Origin: JBJXFY01 sp046155815
GTDB taxonomy: Bacteria; Verrucomicrobiota; Verrucomicrobiia; Limisphaerales; CAIMTB01
Direction: 5' to 3'
Length of the DNA: 15,748 bases
NCBI GenBank assembly: GCA_046155815.1
Contig: JBJXFY010000052.1
Coordinates: forward strand, 1-15,748
Made by a program: the position numbers and the translations under genes. The notes beneath the pieces were generated by a model, which had not been told where the DNA came from, searched no databases, and saw only the letters and a list, made by a program, of their open reading frames with translations. Position 1 is the first letter of the stretch, and every line of letters starts with the position of its first letter. Positions 1 through 6,481 of the stretch are shown in pieces.

Positions 1-847
1 CCTGGATGTCGGCGAGATTCTCGGTGAGGGTGTTGGTGTGGACGATGTTCGGCGCTTCGATCCCGTGCAGGATCAGGTTCATGATCCCGATCACGTAGGC
101 GAGAGACTTCTTCTCCTTGACGTAGAAGGTGCGCTCCTGCAGGGTGCGGTCCTGGGCGGTGGTGCGCTTGGGGTTCTGGGCCTTGAGGTAATCGAAGGAT
201 TCGCAGAGGAAGCCGGCTGAGCCGACGGCGGGATCGCAGATGGTCTCGCCGAGCTTGGGCGCGGTGACGGCGACGATGGCGCGAATCAGCGGGCGCGGGG
301 TGTAGTACTCGCCGCCGTTGCGCCCGGCGTTGCCCATGTTTTTGATTTTGGCTTCGTAGAGGTGCGAGAGCTCGTGCTTCTCGGTCTGGGACTGGAAGCG
401 GAGTTCGTCGATGTGGTCGATGATCTCGCGCAGGTTGTAGCCGCTCTGGATGCGGTTCTTTATCTCGCCGAAGATTTCGCCGATCTTGTATTCGATGGTG
501 TTCGGGCCGATGGCCTTGGCCTTGAAGCCGTGCAGGTAGGGGAAGAGCTTGCCGTTGACGAAGGCGATGAGGTCGTCGCCGGTGAGAGCGGTGTTGTGGT
601 CGATTTTGCCGTTCTTGCCCCCGCCGACGCGGGGTGCGGCCCAGGTTTCCCAGCGGTAGGGTTTGTCGAGGATGTGGGTGTATTTCCTGCCGTCGAGGGC
701 GGCTTCGGTGCCCTTGTCGTGTTCGAGGGCGTCGAGATATTTCAGGAACAGGAGCCAGGAAGTCTGCTCGGTGTAGTCGAGTTCGCTGGTGCAGCCGGCG
801 TCCTTAAAGAGGATGTCGTCGATGTTTTTGAAGGCTTGTTCGAACAT
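1..847 (-). CDS. hsdM: Type I restriction-modification DNA methyltransferase, HsdM (N-terminal part; 3' end off window)
   Basis: N6-adenine DNA methyltransferase subunit of a type I restriction-modification system; it should methylate host DNA as a complex with a specificity subunit HsdS. Reading from ATG at 847 to the window edge gives 282 codons with no stop. Residues 1-170 form the helical HsdM N-domain (starting MFEQAFKNIDDILFKDAG, with EQTSWLLFLKYLDALE at about 27-42). GGEYYTPRPLIRAIV follows at about 178-192, and the SAM-binding motif I, DPAVGSAGFL, at 205-214. The catalytic NPPF motif would lie beyond the edge. HsdS and HsdR are not in the window and would be expected to the left. No Shine-Dalgarno sequence precedes the ATG. 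The stretch is clearly less GC-rich than the rest, which fits horizontal acquisition. The family call is firm; whether the gene is intact cannot be judged. Confidence 0.93.
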   Translation of the reverse strand, partial: MFEQAFKNIDDILFKDAGCTSELDYTEQTSWLLFLKYLDALEHDKGTEAALDGRKYTHILDKPYRWETWAAPRVGGGKNGKIDHNTALTGDDLIAFVNGKLFPYLHGFKAKAIGPNTIEYKIGEIFGEIKNRIQSGYNLREIIDHIDELRFQSQTEKHELSHLYEAKIKNMGNAGRNGGEYYTPRPLIRAIVAVTAPKLGETICDPAVGSAGFLCESFDYLKAQNPKRTTAQDRTLQERTFYVKEKKSLAYVIGIMNLILHGIEAPNIVHTNTLTENLADIQ

Positions 848-853
848 GGGGAG

Positions 854-976
854 TTAGGCGGATGGAAAGTTACAGACGCACCACAGGCGCTTTTCGAGCG
901 CGGCGTTGTCGGTGTCCTTCTCGGATGGGGCGATCCAGTGCAAAGACTCGTCTCCTCGGTTCCATGATGGGCTCAT
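854..976 (-). pseudogene. Truncated N-terminal stump of a second, different type I methyltransferase gene
   Basis: A 40-codon reading frame from ATG 976 to TAA 854, ending only 6 bp before the hsdM start at 847. It contains WIAPSEKDTDNAALEKRLW, which resembles the opening of another HsdM type, where such a segment is normally followed by '…DAADQFRANS…' and the methylase domain. Here the resemblance stops right after the Trp: eight unrelated residues and a stop follow. I infer that most of an older hsdM was deleted, or replaced when the current hsdM was inserted. The frame stays open upstream to about 1246, but that part is proline/arginine-rich and looks like a composition artefact. The homology is recalled from family knowledge and has not been searched. 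Confidence 0.55.
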
Positions 977-1057
977 GTCGTTCAGGCAGAAAATTGGCCT
1001 GCTGGAAGGGCACACGATGAGTTCTGGATCGTCAAGCGAAGCCCGGGGTGACCGTCC

Positions 1058-1315
1058 ATGCCTCCCGGCGCTTCGGGCCTGTGCGGTCCCGGGGGGGCGC
1101 GCCGGCGGGGAGGCGGCCGGAGGTGGCGGGGTGGGTGCGCGGGTTGTGCGGGGGCCGGGGCCTCGCCGTATCAGGGCCTGGCCGGCCTGAGCGAGCGGTT
1201 CCTGGCGACGGTGAAGGGCCGCTACGGCGGCGACAGCACGGAGCACGAAACGGCCGGCGGCAACCGCCGCAGCGAGCGCCGACGGCGCACGCCCAAGGCC
1301 CCGGCCAAGCCCTGA
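1058..1315 (+). pseudogene. Possible remnant of a small hypothetical protein (basic C-terminal tail)
   Basis: The first ~35 residues are Gly/Arg low-complexity and unlikely to be real protein. From about position 1166 onward the frame reads like a genuine small-protein tail: YQGLAGLSERFLATVKGRY, then a GGDSTEHETAGGNRRSERR segment and a basic Lys/Arg end. This resembles small hypothetical proteins I associate with a 'YG-dS-EYE-AGG-RxSER' tail in related phyla, but I cannot name a family. A run of seven G at 1091-1097 could be where the original frame was lost by a slip or a sequencing error. Either a decayed gene or a short real gene with a misplaced start; no function is assigned. Confidence 0.3.
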
Positions 1316-1347
1316 AGAGCCGGTCTGACAGGCGGGGGTCGTCGCAG

Positions 1348-1399
1348 GGTAGGGCCGGCCCTCCGAGCCGGCCGGCGCGGTCGGAGACCGCGCGTTACC
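1348..1399. repeat. REP-like double-hairpin intergenic element
   Basis: A 52-bp element bounded by GGTA (1348-1351) and TACC (1396-1399). It contains two consecutive hairpins. The first has a 7-bp stem (1353-1359 with 1367-1373) and a 7-nt loop; the second has a perfect 8-bp stem (1375-1382 with 1386-1393) and a GGA loop. Both carry the word TCCGAG or TCGGAG around the turn. The layout resembles interspersed palindromic intergenic repeats common in Verrucomicrobiota genomes. Only one copy is in this window, so the repeat status is inferred. It sits 85 bp upstream of the permease start. Confidence 0.5.
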
Positions 1400-1483
1400 G
1401 ACGGCGGAGCGGAGCGGTGGGCAGGCTGATGCATCATCGCCCTACGCCGCGCCTTGCCCCGTGGGGGCGGATTCGGCTACGTC

Positions 1484-2989
1484 ATGCGGCACCCCATGCC
1501 GCCCACCGCCGCCCCGCCCGACTACTGGCCCTTCGTCGTCCTCATCGTCTGCGTCGGGTTCATCATCGTCGCCATCGCGAAGCTGCGCCTGCACGCCTTC
1601 ATCGCGCTGATCGCCGCCGCCCTCCTCGCGGGCTTCCTCAGCCGGCCCTTCTCCCCGGCGGTGCTCGGCAAGCTGCCGGCCGGCACGCGCGCCGCCGCGG
1701 AGGGCAACCAGTGGCTGGCCACCGTCGAGCTGACGATGATCGAGTTCGGCAACACGGCCGGCGCCATCGCCATCTCCATCGGCCTCGCCGCCATCATCGG
1801 CCTCGCGCTGATGGAGAGCGGCGCGGCGGACAAGGTGGTGCGGCGTTTCCTCGCCCTCTTCGGCGAGAAGCGCGCCGGCATCGCGCTGCTCGTCAGCACG
1901 TACATCCTGTCCATCCCGATCTTCTTCGACACGATGTTCATGCTCATGGTGCCGCTGGCCAAGGCGCTGCGCCTTCGCACCGGACGCGATTACCTGCTCT
2001 ATCTCATGGCCATCTGCGCGGGCGGCGTGGTCATGCACTCCATGACCGTCCCCCACCCGGGCCCCCTGGCGATGGTGGACAACCTGCAGGTGGACGTCGG
2101 CGCCTCGCTCGTCTGGGGCATCCTCGCCGGCATCATCCCGGCGGGCGTCGGCTACTGGTTCTCCACCTGGCTCAACCGTCGGACGGAAATCCCGCTGCGC
2201 GAGACGCCCGGCAGCGCCCTCGCCGACCTGGAGGGCATCTCCGCCAAGCCCGAGTCCGCGCTGCCCTCCTTCCTCGCCTCGATCACGCCCGTCGTCCTGC
2301 CCATCCTGCTGATCACCTTCGCCTCGTTCTTCACCGTGGTGCAGAAGAGCTATCCCGCCGTGGTCGCGTCGCTCGGCGGGCCGGAGGCCTTCGCCGCCGT
2401 CGGGAAGTGGGTCGCCTTCATCGGCAACAAGAACATCGCCCTGCTCATCGGCACGGTGATCGCGCTGTGGATCCTGGCGCGGCAGCGCGGGCTGGGGCTG
2501 AGGCAGGTCGAGTCCCTGATCGGCCCGCCCATCGAGACGGCCGGCGTCATCATCCTCATCACCAGCGCGGGCGGCGCCTTCGGCCTCATGCTGCGCAACG
2601 CGGGCGTGGGCGACGCCATCAAGGCCGCCGCCGCGGGCCACGAGGTCAACCTGCTGCTCCTCGCATGGCTCGTGGCCGCCGTCATCCGCGTCGCGCAGGG
2701 CTCCGCCACCGTGGCCATGCTTACCACGTCGGCGATGGTCTTCCCGATGATGGACCCGGCGGCCGGCGCGGTGCTGCCCTTCAACCCGATGTACGTCTAT
2801 CTCGCCATCGGCTTCGGCGCGTTCACTTCGTCGTGGATGAACGACTCGGGCTTCTGGGTGGTGAGCCGGCTCTCCGGCATGACCGAGGGCGAGACGCTGA
2901 AGTCCTGGACCGTAATGCTCACCGTCACCTCCGTGACCGGCCTTCTCGTGACGCTGGTCTTCGCGAAGCTGCTGCCGCTGGCGGGTTGA
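1484..2989 (+). CDS. GntP family permease (gluconate/organic-acid:H+ symporter type)
   Basis: Inner-membrane secondary transporter of about 501 residues, the usual GntP length, with hydrophobic segments throughout. Family signatures numbered from the ATG at 1484: SIPIFFDTMF at about 143-152, HSMTVPHPGPLAM ending near 197, SAGGAFG at 361-367, and RVAQGSATVAM at 402-412. GntP members import gluconate, other sugar acids, glycerate or hydroxy acids with protons; the substrate cannot be read from sequence. A TTG at 1454 would extend the protein by 10 residues, and the ATG at 1496 is another option. I chose 1484 because it has a G-rich stretch (1461-1470) upstream and keeps a short cytoplasmic lead before the first membrane helix. 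An asparaginase-type hydrolase follows 31 bp downstream on the same strand, so the two are probably co-transcribed. Confidence 0.92.
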   Translation: MRHPMPPTAAPPDYWPFVVLIVCVGFIIVAIAKLRLHAFIALIAAALLAGFLSRPFSPAVLGKLPAGTRAAAEGNQWLATVELTMIEFGNTAGAIAISIGLAAIIGLALMESGAADKVVRRFLALFGEKRAGIALLVSTYILSIPIFFDTMFMLMVPLAKALRLRTGRDYLLYLMAICAGGVVMHSMTVPHPGPLAMVDNLQVDVGASLVWGILAGIIPAGVGYWFSTWLNRRTEIPLRETPGSALADLEGISAKPESALPSFLASITPVVLPILLITFASFFTVVQKSYPAVVASLGGPEAFAAVGKWVAFIGNKNIALLIGTVIALWILARQRGLGLRQVESLIGPPIETAGVIILITSAGGAFGLMLRNAGVGDAIKAAAAGHEVNLLLLAWLVAAVIRVAQGSATVAMLTTSAMVFPMMDPAAGAVLPFNPMYVYLAIGFGAFTSSWMNDSGFWVVSRLSGMTEGETLKSWTVMLTVTSVTGLLVTLVFAKLLPLAG

Positions 2990-3020
2990 AGCCGGCCCCC
3001 CGGCCCGCGCATCCTCGCGC

Positions 3021-4040
3021 ATGGATACGACCCGGCGGGAATTCCTCGCCTCCACCGCGCTGGCCGCCGGCTCGGCCGCCCTCGCCGGCTGCGCCTCCAC
3101 CACCTCGTCCCGCATGAACCAGGCCGCCCCGCAGCGCCCCGTCATCATCTCCACCTGGCCATTTGGACGGCCCGCCAACGAACGCGCCCTCGCCACCCTC
3201 GCCGCCGGGGGCTCCGGCCTCGACGCGGTGGTGGACGGCATCGGCGTGGCGGAGTCCGACCTGGCGAACAGCTCCGTCGGCAAGGGCGGCCTGCCCAACG
3301 CCGCCGGCGTGGTCCAGCTCGACGCCTGCCTCATGGACGGTCCGACGCACAAGGCCGGTTCCGTCGCCGGCCTCGAGGGCATTGAGCATCCGATCGCCGT
3401 CGCCCGGCGCGTCATGGAGAAGACGCGGCACGTCATGCTGGTGGGCGCAGGCGCGAGGCAGTTTGCGCTCCGCGAAGGCTTCCCCGAGACCGACCTGCTG
3501 TCCGACGCCTCGCGGAAGGCCTGGGAGGAATGGCAGGCGAAGCAGGCGCGTGCCGGCGGTGAGGCCCGGCCCGAGGGGCACGACACCATCGCGCTGCTCG
3601 TGCTCGGCGCGGACGGCCATCTGTACGGCGGCTGCTCGACCAGCGGCCTCGCATGGAAGCTGCCCGGCCGGGTGGGCGACTCGCCGATCATCGGCTCCGG
3701 CCTTTATGTGGACGACGAGGTGGGCGCGGCCGGGGCGACCGGCATCGGCGAGAACATCCTGCGCTTCTGCGGCTCGTTCCAGGTTGTGGAGCTGATGCGG
3801 GCGGGCGCGGACCCGACAGAGGCCTGCGCGGAGACGATCCGCCGGATTCGGCGGAAGCACGCGCCCGGTACCGAACTGGCGGTGAACTTCATTGCCTTGG
3901 CGAAGGACGGACGATTCGGCGCGGCGGGCTCGGGGCCGGGTTTTGACTACGCCGTCGCCTGGCCTGGCCACAGCGAGGTCCGCCCCGCCCCGCACCTCGA
4001 CGGCGGGGCGGTGAAGGTCACCGGGGGGCATGTGCGGTAG
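3021..4040 (+). CDS. N4-(beta-N-acetylglucosaminyl)-L-asparaginase (aspartylglucosaminidase family), exported
   Basis: Ntn-hydrolase that cuts the GlcNAc-Asn bond of glycoasparagines, releasing aspartate and the amino sugar. The 339-residue precursor should self-cleave before the nucleophile Thr189 in GHDTI (186-190). Supporting motifs: GGLPNAAGVVQLDA at about 89-102, CSTSG at 205-209, a GRVGDSPIIGSG segment at about 216-227, and GATGIGEN at 238-245. The N-terminus carries a Tat-type TRREFLAS motif (4-11), an Ala-rich hydrophobic segment, and a lipobox LAGC with Cys24. It is therefore probably a Tat-exported, lipid-anchored periplasmic enzyme. It lies 31 bp behind the GntP-type permease. No Shine-Dalgarno is evident before the ATG; the Tat signal fixes the start. 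The family is secure; activity on plain isoaspartyl peptides or asparagine is a possible alternative. Confidence 0.92.
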   Translation: MDTTRREFLASTALAAGSAALAGCASTTSSRMNQAAPQRPVIISTWPFGRPANERALATLAAGGSGLDAVVDGIGVAESDLANSSVGKGGLPNAAGVVQLDACLMDGPTHKAGSVAGLEGIEHPIAVARRVMEKTRHVMLVGAGARQFALREGFPETDLLSDASRKAWEEWQAKQARAGGEARPEGHDTIALLVLGADGHLYGGCSTSGLAWKLPGRVGDSPIIGSGLYVDDEVGAAGATGIGENILRFCGSFQVVELMRAGADPTEACAETIRRIRRKHAPGTELAVNFIALAKDGRFGAAGSGPGFDYAVAWPGHSEVRPAPHLDGGAVKVTGGHVR

Positions 4041-4121
4041 GGGGCCCCCAAACAGGTGTCTTGCCAAGCGGTCGCAGCGGGTGCTTCTTCCCGCCGCCGT
4101 ACCGCGCCCGGCCAATCATTC

Positions 4122-4946
4122 ATGTCGCCCAAGTTGACGTTGTGCCGCCGTGCGCTGCCCCTGCTGGCCGCCGCGTTTTTCACCACCTGCACCAGCCTCC
4201 GGGCGGAGGTCGTTTTCGACAGCACCGCCACCTCCGGACAGCAGGTGCTGCCCGGTGCCGGCGAGGTGGGTGACGAGATCATCCTCGCCGGCGAGGCCCG
4301 GACGATCACGCGCCTGCGCCTCGAGTTCTTTGCCATCGTCCCCGTTGGGGCCACGCCGACGGCACGCCTGAGGATCTACGAAAATGACGGTGAACCGCCC
4401 GCCGGGTTCCCGCCGAACATCCGGGCGCCACGCACGATCCTGTTCACCGCGCCGGAAGTCCCGATCACGGCTGGGCAGAACACGCTCGACCTCAGCGGCG
4501 TGGCGATTGACGTGCCGGGGAAGTTCACGGTGAGCCTCCAGCTTCTGGGACTGCCGGGGGACGGCCTTAGCAGCGGCCCGGTCTTCTATGGCCGGCGCAC
4601 ACTCAAGGTTGGCTCCGGCTTCGACGACTACTGGCTGCGCCTCGCCAACGGTGCCTGGACCACGGCGCGCTTCGACAACGGCATCCCGCCGGTGCATTTC
4701 TCCATGCTCATCGAGGCGCAGCCCGACCCGCCGATCCGCCTGCCCGGCCTCGACCGGACCAACGCATTGCCCGTCGTCCGCGTGAGCGGACCGATCACCA
4801 GCAACGTCGTGCTGGAAAGCGCGGCCGACGTGGCCGGACCGTGGACGGCGTGGTCCACGAACCGCTTCACCAACGGCCCGATCCGCGTGACCGACCCGCG
4901 CGGGTTCACCGGCACAAACCGCATCTACCGCGGCCGCCAGCCGTAG
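4122..4946 (+). CDS. Secreted protein of unknown function with a verrucomicrobial-type C-terminal module
   Basis: About 274 residues, not recognised as a named enzyme. The N-terminus is a Sec signal peptide: basic CRR, hydrophobic LPLLAAAFF, likely cleavage after LRA (A28|E29). The mature protein is beta-rich with no Cys, in line with an extracellular or surface domain. Residues ~40-190 look like a choice-of-anchor or lectin-like jelly-roll (TARLRIYENDGEPP, HFSMLIEAQ). The end, LESAADVAGPWTAWSTNRFT followed by a Gly/Arg tail, resembles the 'LESS-dL-gpW' closing module frequent in secreted Verrucomicrobiota proteins. A GTG at 4056 in frame would add 22 residues before the signal peptide; ATG 4122 was chosen because it puts the signal at the N-terminus. 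It is 81 bp after the asparaginase and may or may not share its transcript. Confidence 0.7.
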   Translation: MSPKLTLCRRALPLLAAAFFTTCTSLRAEVVFDSTATSGQQVLPGAGEVGDEIILAGEARTITRLRLEFFAIVPVGATPTARLRIYENDGEPPAGFPPNIRAPRTILFTAPEVPITAGQNTLDLSGVAIDVPGKFTVSLQLLGLPGDGLSSGPVFYGRRTLKVGSGFDDYWLRLANGAWTTARFDNGIPPVHFSMLIEAQPDPPIRLPGLDRTNALPVVRVSGPITSNVVLESAADVAGPWTAWSTNRFTNGPIRVTDPRGFTGTNRIYRGRQP

Positions 4947-4999
4947 CGTGGCGGTGACGCCCCCGTCGCCGCCGGGTGGCCGCGCCGCCCCTTCAATCG

Positions 5000-5823
5000 T
5001 TACCGCCGTCTCTCCGCCGGGCCGGTGACGTGCAGCGCGGCCACGCCCGGCCCGTGCTCCAAAGCGCGCCGCCAAGGTCAGGTCCGCGGCCAGCCGCGGC
5101 GTGTCCGAATTCCTCGTCACGCGAAAGAGACCTTCCCAGCCCGCGAAGACGTGTCCCGCCGCCGGTTCGGCACGAGAGGTGACCGGGTTTCCCGCGAAGT
5201 ACGTGCCCGCCCACGGGCGGTCGGCGGCGTTCGTCACCGCGAGCGTGCCCACGTGGAGCCGACACGCGCCAGCGGTCGCCGCCCGCACCGTCACGTCGGG
5301 GCCCAGTCCGAAGCGCCGGCGGAAATGCTCCCGGACGAACGCCGGCCGCCGCGCCGCGAAGTCGCGCAGGTACTGCACCTGGCCGCGCCAGAGGGGAGAG
5401 CGAGCCGGGCTGCCGCCACCACGGCGCATGCTCGGCCATCCCGGGTTCGAGCCGCGCGGCAAGCGCGTTGATGCGGGCGACGGTGTTCGTGGGCAGGTAC
5501 AGGGTGTTGAGCCGGTCACGGGCGCGGTTGATGAAGCCGCGGCGGAACTCCGGGTTCAGCACCAGCCGGCGCAACAGGAACGTGGTGGCCTCGTAGTTTT
5601 GGTCGTGCGGCGAGCCGAACGGCTCAAGGTCGGCCCGCAGCATGTCGAACTCCCACGCCGGCACCTCGGACCAGAAGCCGTCCCAGCCCACGTCACGGTC
5701 GTACTGGAGACAGCGGAAACGCCCGCCCGGCTCGTGCGGCCCCAAGGAACGAGGGTTCCTGATGCCCCAGCGGTGCGTGAAGATTTCAGCCAGCCTGTAG
5801 TCGGTGGAGGTGGTCATCTCCAT
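5000..5823 (-). pseudogene. CotH-kinase family protein fragment, frameshifted and lacking its N-terminal part
   Basis: Two minus-strand frames together resemble the second half of a CotH-type (secreted/spore-coat kinase-like) protein. From 5823 to about 5402 one frame reads YRLAEIFTHRWGI, GGRFRCLQYDRDVGWDGFW, then FLLRRLVLNPEFRRGFINRA and RDRLNTLYLPTNTVARINAL, the usual CotH C-lobe. Homology then jumps to another frame from about 5391: WRGQVQYLRDFAARRPAFVR, EHFRRRFGLGPDVTV, and a WAGTYFAGNPV beta segment that usually follows the kinase domain. A single-base indel within about 5392-5402 (gaggggagagcg on the plus strand) would join them. The ATP-binding N-lobe is absent upstream of 5823, where a plus-strand fragment begins. 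The end is uncertain: frames stop at 5000 or 4993, or run on antisense into the secreted-protein gene. The indel may be a decay mutation or a sequencing error, but the missing N-terminus argues for real decay. Confidence 0.68.
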
Positions 5824-5977
5824 GCGCGCCGCCGGCCCGGGCTTCGCCCTGCGCGCCGCGGACTCGGTCAATGGTGCCTACAATCCGGTGAATGATCCGG
5901 TGGTGGTGGACGGGGACGAGAACGTCTTGACCGTGCCCGCCGGCGGCACGGCGGAGTTCTTCCTATGTCAGCGGTGA
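5822..5977 (+). pseudogene. C-terminal fragment of a secreted protein (tail module only)
   Basis: A 51-codon plus-strand frame, open back to a TAG at 5798-5800. It reads GFALRAADSVNGAYNPVNDP, then VVVDGDENVLTVPAGGTAEF and ends FLCQR-stop. This matches the closing module seen on many Verrucomicrobiota secreted proteins (a 'L-a-ss-v-G-W-pV…vtvP…FFrL' pattern) and is analogous to the tail of the secreted protein at 4122-4946. It has no signal peptide and no preceding domain, so it is probably what remains of a larger gene after rearrangement. It begins almost exactly where the oppositely oriented CotH homology begins (about 5820), so a breakpoint is likely there. It could also be a short expressed peptide, which I think is less likely. 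Confidence 0.5.
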
Positions 5978-5996
5978 TCGTGCAGCGCAGCCCCAA

Positions 5997-6022
5997 GGCC
6001 GCGGCCCGACCGGGCCGCGGCC
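5997..6022. terminator. Perfect GC-rich stem-loop between convergent genes (candidate bidirectional terminator)
   Basis: An 11-bp perfect inverted repeat (5997-6007 with 6012-6022) with a 4-nt GACC loop. It lies 20 bp after the plus-strand fragment's stop and 5 bp beyond the queD stop, between converging reading frames. There is only a short TTG tail (minus side) or GTTGT (plus side), no long U-tract, so intrinsic termination is plausible but not certain. The stem is very GC-rich and unlikely by chance at this exact position. Confidence 0.6.
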
Positions 6023-6026
6023 GTTG

Positions 6027-6383
6027 TCATGGCCCGCGGTGCACGCAGCGCGCGGTGCAGGTCTCGGCGACGACCACCTCCACGAGCTGCGGCAGGACGG
6101 GCTTCAGCCGCTCCCAGATCCACAGGGCGATGGTCTCGCTGGTCGGATTCTCCAGGCCGGGAACCTCGTTCAGGTAGCGGTGGTCGAGCTGCTCCCACAG
6201 TGGACGGAAGGCGGCCTTGATGTCGGCATAGTCCATCACCCAGCCGAGCTTTGGGTCGAGCGGCCCCTCGACGACGATCTCGGCGAGGAAGCTGTGGCCG
6301 TGCAGTCGGCGGCACTTGTGGCCGTCAGGCAGGTGTGGCAGCAGGTGCGCGGCCTCGAAATGGAACGATTTGCGGAGCTGCAT
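6027..6383 (-). CDS. queD: 6-carboxy-5,6,7,8-tetrahydropterin synthase (QueD)
   Basis: Converts 7,8-dihydroneopterin triphosphate to 6-carboxytetrahydropterin, the second step towards the queuosine/7-deazaguanine precursor preQ0. The 118-residue length is typical of the family. Zinc ligands are His13, His28 and His30 (AAH at 11-13, RLHGHSF at 26-32). The nucleophile Cys24 stands in the C-x3-H-x-H arrangement of QueD. Further conserved sites are MDYADIK at 50-56, LDHRYLNEV at 66-74 (Asp67/His68), NPTSE at 79-83, and Glu107 in AETCTARC. The ATG at 6383 is preferred over an in-frame TTG at 6413 because homology begins at MQLRKSFHFEAAH. No other queuosine gene is in the window; it lies 98 bp behind luxC on the same strand. 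No Shine-Dalgarno is visible. Confidence 0.95.
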   Translation of the reverse strand: MQLRKSFHFEAAHLLPHLPDGHKCRRLHGHSFLAEIVVEGPLDPKLGWVMDYADIKAAFRPLWEQLDHRYLNEVPGLENPTSETIALWIWERLKPVLPQLVEVVVAETCTARCVHRGP

Positions 6384-6428
6384 GGGCTTGTAGGTTCGGG
6401 ATTCCAAGGCCAAGGCTCAATGAAGCCG

Positions 6429-6442
6429 CGCGCCCGGGCGCG
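6429..6442. terminator. Short GC palindrome between luxC and queD (weak terminator candidate)
   Basis: A 14-bp perfect palindrome (cgcgcccgggcgcg) in the 98-bp gap after the luxC stop at 6482 and before the queD start. As RNA it could fold to a 5-bp stem with a 4-nt loop. There is no U-tract. It may separate the two genes or simply reflect GC-rich sequence. Confidence 0.25.
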
Positions 6443-6481
6443 TCCGGTCGGTCCGACCTTTGGAAGCTGTCCCTTGAGCTA

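Noticed and set aside
977..1246. Upstream extension of the hsdM stump frame
   Set aside because: Pro/Arg/Ala-rich and antisense to the small hypothetical remnant; no similarity to methylase N-termini.
1048..3117. 689-codon plus-strand frame overlapping GntP in another frame
   Set aside because: Arg/Pro/His-rich low-complexity translation; the GntP frame carries the family signatures.
1442..3691. 749-codon minus-strand open frame across the GntP and asparaginase genes
   Set aside because: Its translation is Arg/Gly/Asp/His-rich without a domain, and it spans two well-supported plus-strand genes and their gap; a composition artefact.
4116..5390. Minus-strand frame running on past the CotH fragment and antisense to the secreted protein
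   Set aside because: Only its first ~150 codons (down to about 5050) look like protein; beyond that it is antisense to a signal-peptide-bearing gene and loses resemblance to CotH proteins.
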